From: Geodermatophilus marinus
GTDB lineage: Bacteria; Actinomycetota; Actinomycetes; Mycobacteriales; Geodermatophilaceae
DNA: 64,000 nucleotides
Assembly: GCF_003428645.1 (NCBI RefSeq)
Contig: NZ_QVQH01000009.1
Coordinates: forward strand, 121,448 to 185,447
Reading direction: 5' to 3'
This document shows, in pieces, positions 32,773 through 40,820 of this stretch (positions are counted from its first letter, which is position 1; each line of letters opens with the position of its first letter). The notes under the pieces are model-generated. The model had not been told where the DNA came from and ran no database searches. It was given only the letters and a program-made list of their open reading frames with translations. The translations under genes were made by a program, and so were the position numbers.

Positions 32773-33927
32773 GTGGCCTGGCGGAGAGCGGTGTTCACCC
32801 TGTTCGCGGTCGCCGCCGGCACCAACGTGCCGACCCCGCTGCTCCTGGTCTACCAGGAGCGCCTGGGGCTGTCCGCCGAGGTGCTGACCGCGCTGTTCGG
32901 GTGCTACGCGGCCGGCCTGGTCCCCGCCCTCTTCCTCGCCGGCCCGCTGTCGGACCGGCTGGGCCGGCGCCGGGTGGCGATCCCCGGGGTGGCGCTCGCC
33001 GGGCTGGCGTCGCTGGCCTTCGCCCTCGCCGGCGACTCGCTGGGCTTGCTCTTCGCCGCCCGCTTCGCGCAGGGCGTGGTCAGCGGCGTGGTCTTCAGCG
33101 TCGGCAGCGCCTGGGTCGGCGAGCTGTCCCTGTCGGCCGGGGACGGCGCGGGCGGGCGCCGGGCGGCGGTCGCGATGACGGCCGGCTTCTCGCTCGGCCC
33201 GCTCACCAGCGGGCTGCTCGGCGAGTTCGGCCCCGCCCCGACCGTGCTGCCCTACCTGCTGCACGCCGCACTGGTGGGGGTCGCCCTGGCCGTGGCCGTG
33301 CGGCTGCCCGAGACGGTGCCCGCCGCCCCGCGGCGCAGCCGGGTGCCGGACGCACCACCGGCGCCGCTCCTGCCCCCCGGCAGCGCCGTCCTGGCGCTCA
33401 CGGTCGTGGCGCCGGTCGCGGTGTGCGTCTACGCCTTCCCCTCCTCGGTGATCTCCGCGGTGCCGCTGCTCGGGGAGCTGCCGGCCGGCGGGGTCGCGGT
33501 CACCGGCGTGCTCGCCGGGATCACCCTCGGGGCCGGGACGCTCGTCGCCGGCCTGCAGGGCCGGCTGGGCGCGTGGACGGCGGTCACCGGCGCCGCCCTG
33601 GGGGCCGTGGGCTTCGGCGCGGCCGCGCTGTTCGTGGCCACCGGCGCCTGGCCGTGGCTGCTGGCCGCCGCTCCCCTGCTCGGCTCCGGCGGTGGGCTCT
33701 GCCTGGCGGCCGGGCTCACCGCCGTCGGGCGGCTGGCGGCGCCGACCCGGCGCGGCGAGCTGACCTCGGTCTTCCTCGCCTGCGCGTACCTGGGGTTCGC
33801 CGTGCCGTTCCTCATGGCGATCGCGGCGCGGGCGACGTCCCCCGCCGTCCCGCTCGAGGCGGCCGCCGTCCTCACCGCCGCCCTCGCCGTGCGGCTGGTC
33901 CCGGTGGCCCGCCGCCGGGGCCTGTAG
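32773..33927 (+). CDS. MFS transporter (drug/metabolite efflux type)
   Basis: 384 residues with about 12 predicted membrane helices. Start AVFTLFAVAAGTNVPTPLLLVY and motif A, GPLSDRLGRRRV, between helices 2 and 3, are typical of the major facilitator family; FAARFAQGVVSGVVFSVGSAW is the helix-4/5 region. A proton-driven exporter is likely but the substrate is unknown. The GTG start is a probable leaderless one (TAAGGT six bases upstream). Monocistronic, ending in a perfect 16-bp hairpin. Confidence 0.85.
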   Translation: MAWRRAVFTLFAVAAGTNVPTPLLLVYQERLGLSAEVLTALFGCYAAGLVPALFLAGPLSDRLGRRRVAIPGVALAGLASLAFALAGDSLGLLFAARFAQGVVSGVVFSVGSAWVGELSLSAGDGAGGRRAAVAMTAGFSLGPLTSGLLGEFGPAPTVLPYLLHAALVGVALAVAVRLPETVPAAPRRSRVPDAPPAPLLPPGSAVLALTVVAPVAVCVYAFPSSVISAVPLLGELPAGGVAVTGVLAGITLGAGTLVAGLQGRLGAWTAVTGAALGAVGFGAAALFVATGAWPWLLAAAPLLGSGGGLCLAAGLTAVGRLAAPTRRGELTSVFLACAYLGFAVPFLMAIAARATSPAVPLEAAAVLTAALAVRLVPVARRRGL

Positions 33928-33933
33928 GACGCG

Positions 33934-33969
33934 GACGGCGCCCCCTCCCGGGTGGGAGGGGGCGCCGTC
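33934..33969. terminator. Bidirectional hairpin terminator
   Basis: Perfect 16-bp stem GACGGCGCCCCCTCCC with a 4-base GGGT loop, between the convergent MFS gene and the liv operon end. Confidence 0.8.
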
Positions 33970-34032
33970 ACGGCCTCGTCCCCGGGACCCGCGGCGCGCG
34001 GAGCGTGTCGCGGGGTGGGACGAGGTCCTCTT

Positions 34033-35286
34033 TCAGTCGGCCTCGGAGGCGAGGTCCTCGGCCAGCTCACCCTGGAAGGACTCCTGGGCGACGACGGCGG
34101 CGCCGGGCACGTCGGCGGACGGCCGGAGGATGAAGCTCTCCAGGCTGGGCGACTGGCCCTCCTCGAACCCGCGGATGTCGACGAGCAGGCCGCCGGTGTC
34201 GACCTCCTCGAGCTCGCTGAAGGCCTGGTACACGCCCTCGCGGGTCAGGTCGCCGTTCTCGCAGGCCGTGTCGAGCACCTGCTTCATGACCTCACCCATG
34301 CCGTACCCGTAGATCACGCCCTGGCTGGGGTTGGCGATGTCCGGGTTGCTCTCCTGGAACCGGGCCAGCAGGTCGGGGTGGGCGTCCCAGGCCGCGAACG
34401 GCGCCGCGACGTACAGGTTGTCCTGCAGCGGCTGCGCGGCCGGGCCGTCCATCAGGCCGGGCGCGAACACCGGGTTGTTGCCCAGGATCGGCACGTTGAG
34501 GCCCTGGGACTGGGCGGCCACCGCCACCGACGCCGTCTGGGCCGGCGCCACGGTGAGGACGATGGCGTTGACGCCGGCCGCGTTGAACTGGCTGACGATG
34601 GCGCTCATGTCCTGCTCCTGCGTGGTGATCTGTGCCTCGATGAGGTTCAGACCGCGCGCCTCGGCGACCGCCTGGCTGCCCTCCAACCCGTTGGCGCCGT
34701 ACTCGCCCTCGAAGTAGATGTGGCCGACCGTGTCGCCGTCGGCGAGCAGGCCCTGGTCGAACAGGTACTGGTAGCCGTTGGCGATCTCGACGTCGTAGGT
34801 GGCGCCGAGGACCCCGGTGCCCGGGATCAGCGTCAGCGTCTCCGACCAGGCGGAGGGGAAGTTGACGATCTGGTCGGCCTCGTACTCCGGGGCCAGGGCG
34901 GTGTTGATCGGCGAGCCGATCGTCTGCTGCATGGCAAGGACGCTGTCCTGCATGCCGGCGTAGAGCTGCACGCCGTTCTGCGGGACGTAGCCGGTGTCCT
35001 GGACCTCCAGCTGGACGTCGTAGGTGTCGCAGACCTGGTTGTCCTCCCAGAACAGCCGGTTGGCCTGGGTGATGTCGTTGCCCAGCGCGGCGAACACGCC
35101 CGTGAGGTCGGTGAGCACGCCGAGGGTGATGGTGTTGCCCTCGACGCCGACGTCGGTGGCGACGTCGCCGGCCTCACCCCCGCCGCCACCGCCCCCGTCG
35201 TCCTCGGCTCGCGTGCCGCAGCCGGTGGCGACCACCGCGAGGGCGGTCAGGGCGGTGGCGGTGCGGAGTGCTCTACGTCGCGTCAT
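34033..35286 (-). CDS. livK: Branched-chain amino acid-type ABC transporter binding lipoprotein
   Basis: 417 residues. Lipoprotein signal with lipobox VVATGC (Cys23), then a glycine/aspartate-rich linker and a Leu/Ile/Val-binding fold (ITLGVLTDLTGVFAALGNDI, periplasmic binding proteins of type 1). It captures the substrate outside the membrane for the permease. Such proteins bind many small ligands (amides, short acids, aromatics), so leucine is not certain. Last gene of the overlapping liv operon; its ATG overlaps the livM stop (ATGA). Followed by the terminator. Confidence 0.88.
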   Translation of the reverse strand: MTRRRALRTATALTALAVVATGCGTRAEDDGGGGGGGEAGDVATDVGVEGNTITLGVLTDLTGVFAALGNDITQANRLFWEDNQVCDTYDVQLEVQDTGYVPQNGVQLYAGMQDSVLAMQQTIGSPINTALAPEYEADQIVNFPSAWSETLTLIPGTGVLGATYDVEIANGYQYLFDQGLLADGDTVGHIYFEGEYGANGLEGSQAVAEARGLNLIEAQITTQEQDMSAIVSQFNAAGVNAIVLTVAPAQTASVAVAAQSQGLNVPILGNNPVFAPGLMDGPAAQPLQDNLYVAAPFAAWDAHPDLLARFQESNPDIANPSQGVIYGYGMGEVMKQVLDTACENGDLTREGVYQAFSELEEVDTGGLLVDIRGFEEGQSPSLESFILRPSADVPGAAVVAQESFQGELAEDLASEAD

Positions 35287-36515
35287 GCTGGGTCGCTCCC
35301 TTGGGCTGGGCGTTCGGACACGTTGGTGCTCTGGCCAGACGTGCTGGACCGGTCGAGGGGTGGTCGGGTCGTCTTGCCGCCGGGTCGGTGTCGACGTCGG
35401 CGGAAGCGCTGGGCGAACCCGGCCAGGCCGGCGGGCTCGAACATGATGACGAGGATGATCGCCAGGCCGTAGAGGTAGCGGGCGGCCTCGCCGGCGGCGA
35501 GGCCGCCGCCGGCCCCGCCGACCAGCGGGAGGATGTCGGCGTAGCGCTGGAAGACCAGCGGCAGCCCGGCGACGAAGATCGCGCCGAGCGCCGCGCCGCC
35601 GACCGAGCCCAGCCCGCCGAGCACGATCATCGCCAGGTACTGGATCGAGACGAACAGGCCGAAGGACTCGGGCGCGATGCTGCCGATGCTCAGCGCGTAC
35701 ATCACCCCGGAGAGGCCGGCGTACATGGAGCTCACGAGGAACGCCCGCGCCTTGTACGCCTGGACGTTGACGCCCATGACCGAGGCGGCGACCTCGCTGT
35801 CCCGCAGCGTCTCCAGCGCCCGGCCCGGGCGGCTGCGCAGGATGTTGCGGGCCACCACGAAGGCGCCGAGGGCGAGGACCAGCCCCAGGTACCAGAGCCG
35901 CTCGGCCTCCCGGTACGGCACGCCGAGGACGGAGAACTCCGGGTCGGCGCTGCCGAAGCTGAAGCCGAAGAGGGTGAAGTCCGGGACCGAGCGCCCGTTG
36001 AAGCCACCGGTCACCGACGTCCAGCTGTTCAGGACGTGCTGTCCGATGAACACCAGCCCGAGCGAGGCGACACCGAGGTAGATGCCGCGCAGCCGGCCGG
36101 CGATCGGGCTGAAGATCAGGCCCGCGAGGCCGGTGATGAGGACCGCCAGGACCATGCCGACGATCGGTGGCCACCCGAGGCCGGAGACGGTGGTGTCGCC
36201 GAAGCCGCCCTCCGTGCCCGAGAGGTACGTGTAGCTGACGGCCCCGACGGCGAGGAAGAACCCGTGCGCGAGCGACAGCTGCCCGGTGTTGCCCACCAGC
36301 AGGTTCAGCCCGATGGCGCCGACGATGGCGCCGGCGACGGCGAAGCCGGTGCGCAGCCAGAAGGCGTCGAAGTACAGCGGGAACACCAGCAGGAAGAGCA
36401 GCACGACGCCGATCAGCACCGGCTTGACGAAGGACTGCCAGGTGCGGCCCGGGCGGCCCGCCGCGGACCCGGCCGGTTCGCGGGTGGCCCCGGGCGCGAG
36501 GGTCTGCTCAGACAC
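35283..36515 (-). CDS. livM: Branched-chain amino acid-type ABC transporter permease (LivM)
   Basis: 410 residues, with about nine to ten hydrophobic helices (KPVLIGVVLLFLLVFPLYF, NTGQLSLAHGFFLAVGA, GWPPIVGMVLAVLITGLAGL, RGIYLGVASLGLVFIGQ). The RALETLRDSEVAASVMGVNV segment is the conserved LivM cytoplasmic coupling loop that contacts the ATPases. The C-terminal 40 residues are basic and proline-rich. GTG start with AAGGAG upstream; 8-base overlap with livH. With LivH it forms the heterodimeric channel. Confidence 0.9.
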   Translation of the reverse strand: MSEQTLAPGATREPAGSAAGRPGRTWQSFVKPVLIGVVLLFLLVFPLYFDAFWLRTGFAVAGAIVGAIGLNLLVGNTGQLSLAHGFFLAVGAVSYTYLSGTEGGFGDTTVSGLGWPPIVGMVLAVLITGLAGLIFSPIAGRLRGIYLGVASLGLVFIGQHVLNSWTSVTGGFNGRSVPDFTLFGFSFGSADPEFSVLGVPYREAERLWYLGLVLALGAFVVARNILRSRPGRALETLRDSEVAASVMGVNVQAYKARAFLVSSMYAGLSGVMYALSIGSIAPESFGLFVSIQYLAMIVLGGLGSVGGAALGAIFVAGLPLVFQRYADILPLVGGAGGGLAAGEAARYLYGLAIILVIMFEPAGLAGFAQRFRRRRHRPGGKTTRPPLDRSSTSGQSTNVSERPAQGSDPA

Positions 36516-37398
36516 GGGTCAGCTCCTTCGTGCCGAAGAGGCCGGACGGGCGCACGAGGAGGACCAGCAGCATGACGATGTACGGGACGACGCTGCCGAA
36601 ACCGCGCCCGAGGAACAGCATCTCGTCCTGGTAGCCGGCGGCCATCGTCTCGGCGACGCCGATGAGCAGCCCGCCGACGAGAGCGCCGCCGGTGGAGTCC
36701 AGGCCGCCGAGGATGGCCGCCGGGAACGCCGCCAGCGCCACGGTGTACACCGCCGGGCTGACCCCCGGGGTGGGTGACCCGACGAGGAACAGCGCCGCCA
36801 CGGCGGCCAGCGCGCCGGCCACGACCCAGGCCAGCGCGGAGACCTGCCCCTGGCGGATGCCCATGAGCGCGGCCGTCTCGCCGTCCTCGGCGGAGGCGCG
36901 CATCGCCACGCCCCAGCTCGAGTACTTGAAGGCCAGGAAGAACAAGCCGATGAGGACGGCGGCGACCAGCATGGCCACGCCCCGGTTGACGCTGATGCCG
37001 ACACCGCCGGCGCGGATGAAGTCACCCGCCCACGGGTGCGGCACGTTGAGGATGTCGGAGCCGATCCGGCGGATCAGGTCGGTGAGGATGATGATGTCGA
37101 CGCCGATGGTGACGATCGCCAGGCTGATCACCGGGGCACCGCGCAGCTGGTTGATGATCAGCCGCTCGATGATCAGCGCGGCGACCGCGGTCACCACGAT
37201 CCCGAGCAGGGCGGCGCCGACGAAGCCGAGGTCGTCCGCGGTCACCGCGATGGTGTAGGCGCCCAGCAGCAGCAGCGACCCGTGGGCGAAGTTCACCACC
37301 TCGCTGGCCTTGAAGATGATCACGAAGCCGAGCGCGATGAGCGCGTAGATCGTCCCGAGCGAGATGCCGTTGACGAGCAGGGAGAGGAACTGGGTCAC
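36508..37398 (-). CDS. livH: Branched-chain amino acid-type ABC transporter permease (LivH)
   Basis: 296 residues, about eight helices. Opening FLSLLVNGISLGTIYALIAL and GFVIIFKASEVVNFAHGSLL are the LivH hallmark; MRASAEDGETAALMGIRQGQ is the coupling loop. The GTG start overlaps the livG stop (GTGA), so translation is coupled. Longer upstream readings in frame lack support. Confidence 0.9.
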   Translation of the reverse strand: MTQFLSLLVNGISLGTIYALIALGFVIIFKASEVVNFAHGSLLLLGAYTIAVTADDLGFVGAALLGIVVTAVAALIIERLIINQLRGAPVISLAIVTIGVDIIILTDLIRRIGSDILNVPHPWAGDFIRAGGVGISVNRGVAMLVAAVLIGLFFLAFKYSSWGVAMRASAEDGETAALMGIRQGQVSALAWVVAGALAAVAALFLVGSPTPGVSPAVYTVALAAFPAAILGGLDSTGGALVGGLLIGVAETMAAGYQDEMLFLGRGFGSVVPYIVMLLVLLVRPSGLFGTKELTRV

Positions 37399-38315
37399 GA
37401 GGGCGTCCCGGGCGTGTCGGAGGGGTGGGTGGCGGTGGCCCCGGAGCTCGAGCCGGGGGCGGGACCACCGGGGGCCCCGTGGTGGGCGGTGAAGGACCCG
37501 GCCGGCGTCTCGTCCTCGCCGGAACCGAGGTAGGCGCGGATCACCTCGGGGTCGGCCTGGACCTCGGCGGGGGTGCCGTCGGCGATGCGGCGGCCGAAGT
37601 CGAGCACCGTGACCCGGTCGGCCAGCGACATGACCATGCCCATGTCGTGCTCGACGAGGATGATCGAGATCCCGAGCGCCGAGCGGATCTCCCGGATCGC
37701 CTCGGCCATCCGGTCGGTCTCCTCGGCGTTCATGCCGGCCACCGGCTCGTCGAGCAGCAGCAGCCGCGGCTCGGTGCACAGCGCGCGGGCCACCTCGACC
37801 CGCTTCTGGTCGCCGTAGGAGAGCACCCCGACCGGGGTGTGCAGCTTGGGCCCGAGCTCGAGGAAGTCGGCGATCTCGGCCACCCGCTCGCCGTGCCGGC
37901 GGCCCTCCCGCGTCGCGCGGGGCAGCCGCAGCCCGGCGGCGACGAAGCCGGCCTTGGTCAGGTGGTGCCGGCCGAGCATGAGGTTCTCGGCCACGCTCTG
38001 GGTGGGTGACAGGGCGATGTTCTGGAACGCCCGGGCCACCCCGATCCCGGCGATCTTGTAGGGCCGCATCGTGTCGAGCCGGTGCTCGCCGAAGCGGACC
38101 TCGCCCTCCGAGGCCTTATAGACCCCGGAGAGGACGTTGAACATCGTCGACTTGCCCGCCCCGTTCGGGCCGATGATGGCGTGGATGGTGCCGGGCGCGA
38201 CGCCGAACGAGACCCCGGAGAGCGCCTGGATGGCGCCGAACCGGACGGTGACGTCGCGGACCTCGAGCGGCGGGACGTCGCTGCGCACCTGGTCCTGGTG
38301 CACCTCGGCGGTCAT
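37395..38315 (-). CDS. livG: ABC transporter ATPase (LivG)
   Basis: 306 residues. Walker A GPNGAGKST (49-57), the LivG-specific NIALSPTQSVAENLMLG region, signature LSYGDQKRVEVARAL, Walker B RLLLLDEPVAGM and the switch histidine VEHDMGMV. The first 15 residues are a non-conserved leader, and the C-terminal ~35 residues are glycine/serine/proline-rich and probably disordered. The ATG overlaps the livF stop (ATGA). Confidence 0.9.
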   Translation of the reverse strand: MTAEVHQDQVRSDVPPLEVRDVTVRFGAIQALSGVSFGVAPGTIHAIIGPNGAGKSTMFNVLSGVYKASEGEVRFGEHRLDTMRPYKIAGIGVARAFQNIALSPTQSVAENLMLGRHHLTKAGFVAAGLRLPRATREGRRHGERVAEIADFLELGPKLHTPVGVLSYGDQKRVEVARALCTEPRLLLLDEPVAGMNAEETDRMAEAIREIRSALGISIILVEHDMGMVMSLADRVTVLDFGRRIADGTPAEVQADPEVIRAYLGSGEDETPAGSFTAHHGAPGGPAPGSSSGATATHPSDTPGTPS

Positions 38316-39103
38316 GCCGTCCACCGCGAGAGGGTCTTGCGGGGCCCGGTGGTCAGGCGCTCCTCCTGCGGCGTCTCGCTCCCGTGGCCCAGGTACAGGC
38401 GCTGCACCTCGTCGGTCTGGGACAGCTCGCGGGCGTCCCCGGACAGCGACACCTCCCCGACGTCGAGCACGTAGGCCAGGTCGGCGACGCCGAGGGCCAT
38501 CGTGGCGTTCTGCTCGACGAGCAGCACCGAGGTCCCCTGCCGGTTGATCTCGGCGATGACCTCGCCGATCTGCCCGATGATGCGGGGCGCCAGACCGAGG
38601 GAGGGCTCGTCGAGCAGCAGCAGCTTCGGGCTGGTCATGAGCGCCCGGCCGATCGCCAGCATCTGCTGCTCGCCACCGGAGAGCAGCCCGCCGCGCTGGG
38701 AGCCGCGCTCCTTGAGCACCGGGAACAGGTCGTGCACCCGCTGCAGCGCCTTGGCCTTCGCGGCCTTGTCCCGGCTGCTCAGCCCGCCGGCCCGGAGGTT
38801 CTCCTCGACGCTCAGGCGGCTGAAGATGCGCCGCCCCTCGGGCACCTGGACCACGCCGAGGCGGACGATCTTCCCGGGGTCGCGGCGCACCAGGTCGACG
38901 TCGTCGAGGCGCACGGTGCCCTCCTCGACCCGCCCCCGGTGCAGCGAGAGCGTCCCGGAGATGGTGCGCAGCAGCGTGGACTTGCCCGCGCCGTTGCTCC
39001 CGAGGACGGCGACCACCTTGCCGTCGGGGACCTCCATGGTCACGCCCCGGACCGCCTGGACGGCACCGCCGTAGGTCACCCGCAGGGAGTCGATCCTCAG
39101 CAC
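38312..39103 (-). CDS. livF: ABC transporter ATPase (LivF)
   Basis: 263 residues. Walker A GSNGAGKST (35-43), VVQVPEGRRIFSRLSVEENL (the LivF hallmark), signature LLSGGEQQMLAIGRAL, Walker B LLLLDEPSLGLAP and LVEQNATMAL. First gene of the liv operon. GTG 39103 is the start where homology begins; no strong ribosome site precedes it, and longer in-frame readings upstream contain non-coding-like sequence. Confidence 0.88.
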   Translation of the reverse strand: MLRIDSLRVTYGGAVQAVRGVTMEVPDGKVVAVLGSNGAGKSTLLRTISGTLSLHRGRVEEGTVRLDDVDLVRRDPGKIVRLGVVQVPEGRRIFSRLSVEENLRAGGLSSRDKAAKAKALQRVHDLFPVLKERGSQRGGLLSGGEQQMLAIGRALMTSPKLLLLDEPSLGLAPRIIGQIGEVIAEINRQGTSVLLVEQNATMALGVADLAYVLDVGEVSLSGDARELSQTDEVQRLYLGHGSETPQEERLTTGPRKTLSRWTA

Positions 39104-39170
39104 GGAGCAGCCACCCACCCGCACTGGTTGCACGTGGCAACGGATTGTGAGCCAGAACACATGAGCGGTG

Positions 39171-39201
39171 ACTGTAGAGGGCGATCCGCGCTCTGGGGCA
39201 A
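39171..39201 (-). promoter_or_regulatory. livF: Possible liv operon promoter
   Basis: On the minus strand TTGCCC (39201-39196) and TACAGT (39176-39171) are separated by 19 bases, about 70 bases upstream of livF. An inverted motif GTTGC-5-GCAAC lies between promoter and start at 39127-39141 and could be an operator. Weak evidence. Confidence 0.35.
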
Positions 39202-39334
39202 CGCCCGGCCCGGTTGTGACCAGCAGGTTATGGAGACCTGCCACCCGTCCGGGTGAGACGCCGAGGTCTCGGTGGGCCGGGTCGCTGCCCCGGCCGGACC
39301 GGGGACGGCCCCGCCGGCCGGCCCGGGACGCGGA

Positions 39335-39365
39335 CCGGCCCCGTCACCTGCGGTGACGGGGCCGG
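39335..39365. terminator. Hairpin terminator after the STAS gene
   Basis: Perfect 14-bp stem CCGGCCCCGTCACC with a 3-base TGC loop, downstream of the minus-strand STAS gene's stop at 39382. Confidence 0.7.
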
Positions 39366-39381
39366 GTGGGGGTGGACGGGG

Positions 39382-39750
39382 TCAGGCGGCGCTGCCCGTC
39401 CCCGGGTCGACGCGCTCGACGGACAGGAGGTCCCACAGCCCGGTGATCTGCAGCGGCCGGATGACGGCGCTGCCGGACGCGAGGACCCGGAGCTGCAGCC
39501 CCCGCTCGGTCGCGCGCCGGTGGGCGGAGGCCAGGACGCAGAGGCCGGCGGAGTCGAGGAAGCTCACCGCGTCGAGGTCGACGACGACCTGGCGGGGAGC
39601 CCGGTCCAGCGCCTCGTCGAGCGCGGCGCGCAGGGCGGGGGCCGTCGAGGAGTCCACCTCGCCGGCGACGGTCAGGTGCAGGGCGGTGTCGTTCCCGGAG
39701 ACGGCGACCGACACCAGGTCGTCGCCGGGGATGGAGGAGGTCACGGTCAC
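39382..39750 (-). CDS. STAS-domain anti-sigma factor antagonist
   Basis: 122 residues, single STAS domain of the SpoIIAA/RsbV type: LTVAGEVDSSTAPALRAAL, VVVDLDAVSFLDSAGLCVLA with the presumed phospho-acceptor Ser67 (DSAGL) and LRVLASGSAVIRPLQITGL. It would bind an RsbW-like kinase when unphosphorylated and free a sigma factor. No kinase or sigma gene is adjacent; a plausible partner of the RsbP-like phosphatase elsewhere in this window, but that is inference. GTG start after GAGAGGCG. Monocistronic. Confidence 0.85.
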   Translation of the reverse strand: MTVTSSIPGDDLVSVAVSGNDTALHLTVAGEVDSSTAPALRAALDEALDRAPRQVVVDLDAVSFLDSAGLCVLASAHRRATERGLQLRVLASGSAVIRPLQITGLWDLLSVERVDPGTGSAA

Positions 39751-39954
39751 GGAACGCCTCTCAGCGGAGAGCGCGAACCCGAACGGAGAACCCCGGCGGT
39801 ACCGGGGCGCGGCGCGGAGTCCGGCAGTGGTGCACGGCTGACCTGTTGAACCGCTGACTGCGACGGTAGGGACTCAGCCCCCCTGCCCGCAAGGGCCCCA
39901 GCGGACCCCCGGCCCACCTGCAACCCAGTCGTCACACGCCCCGAGCCCGCGACG

Positions 39955-39960
39955 GATACT
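39955..39960 (+). promoter_or_regulatory. -10 element of probable leaderless promoter
   Basis: GATACT ends six bases before the GTG start at 39967; no ribosome site is seen. Confidence 0.5.
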
Positions 39961-39966
39961 GGACGC

Positions 39967-40257
39967 GTGCAGCGAGGACTCGTGGTCGGCGGCGTCGCCT
40001 GGGCGCTCGGCTCGGCGCTGGCGTTCCTCCTCCTCGACCCGATCCTCGCCGCGTTCCTCGCGATCACCGGCCTGTGCACCTGGGTGGTGGCCCTGCTCGC
40101 CCGGGACTGGGACCGGCACTCCTCCTTCGAGGAGCGCGAGCTCTCCCGTGCCCGCCGCCGCGCCGCGCAGCGCGAGCGGAGCCGGGGGGCCCGCGAGCGG
40201 GACCGCGCCCGGTGGGAGGCCCACCAGCGGCGCAGGAGCGGGCCGACGGGCGGGTAG
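39967..40257 (+). CDS. Small membrane protein with charged tail
   Basis: 96 residues: two hydrophobic helices (GLVVGGVAWALGSALAFLLL and ILAAFLAITGLCTWVVALLA) and a highly charged C-terminal half rich in Arg and Glu (FEERELSRARRRAAQRERSR) that should be cytoplasmic and helical. Not a known family. Start GTG 39967 with the -10 element GATACT six bases upstream; divergent from the STAS gene. Confidence 0.6.
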   Translation: MQRGLVVGGVAWALGSALAFLLLDPILAAFLAITGLCTWVVALLARDWDRHSSFEERELSRARRRAAQRERSRGARERDRARWEAHQRRRSGPTGG

Positions 40258-40337
40258 CCGACACCGCCGGGGCGACGGCCGGAGCGGCCCCGGGGCAACG
40301 GCCGGAAATCCGGTCGACGTGGACGGCGCGGGGTCCC

Positions 40338-40361
40338 TACGGTCCTGCCATGCGCTCCTGA
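40338..40361 (+). other. Possible promoter with a 3-codon leader ORF
   Basis: TACGGT (40338-40343) ends six bases before ATG 40350, the same layout as the leaderless starts in this window, but the ORF ends after three codons (Met-Arg-Ser-stop at 40359-40361). The following 120 bases are GC-rich without a gene, up to AGGAGG before 40485. The ORF overlaps a CTCCT that could pair with that AGGAGG. Otherwise 40258-40484 holds nothing I recognise. Confidence 0.35.
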
Positions 40362-40484
40362 GCACGCCACCGCGTCGCGCCGCGGGTCGAGCCCTGCTCC
40401 CCGCCGTCCCCTCCCCGCCCGGTGCCCGGGCGCCCCTGCCCTCCGGCTGCCGTCGCGCAGCCCTGCGCTCCTCAGGAGGCCGGC

Positions 40485-40787
40485 ATGCCACGTCGCGCGT
40501 CCCGTCCGCCCCGTCCCGGCCGCTCCCCGGGCGGCCCCGTCCCCGACGCGGCCGCCGCCGCCCGCGCGACCCTCCCCGAGGCCGAGGTGGCCGCCTTCGA
40601 CCGCCTCGCCCGCTCGGTCCCGGCGGCCCGCGCGGGATCCCTCACCGCCGAGCAGTGGCTGTCGCTGCACCGCGCCCGCCGGGCGGGCGGGGGCCGCGGG
40701 TCCGGCGGCCGGCCGGGGCGCGGGAGCGGCCGGCCCTCGCCGCACGGCCACGCACCCGGTGCGCTGGCCGCCCCGCGCTGGCAGTAG
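40485..40787 (+). CDS. Small basic hypothetical protein
   Basis: 100 residues: proline/arginine-rich N-terminus (MPRRASRPPRPGRSPGG), a short helical middle (ATLPEAEVAAFDRLARSV, AGSLTAEQWLSLHRARRA) that looks like a real folded segment, and a glycine/arginine-rich tail. Not recognised. The ATG at 40485 has a perfect AGGAGG six bases upstream. Convergent with the sacsin-like gene. Confidence 0.55.
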   Translation: MPRRASRPPRPGRSPGGPVPDAAAAARATLPEAEVAAFDRLARSVPAARAGSLTAEQWLSLHRARRAGGGRGSGGRPGRGSGRPSPHGHAPGALAAPRWQ

Positions 40788-40820
40788 GCCGGCCCGCCCC
40801 CCGGGGGAGGCGCCGTCGGC

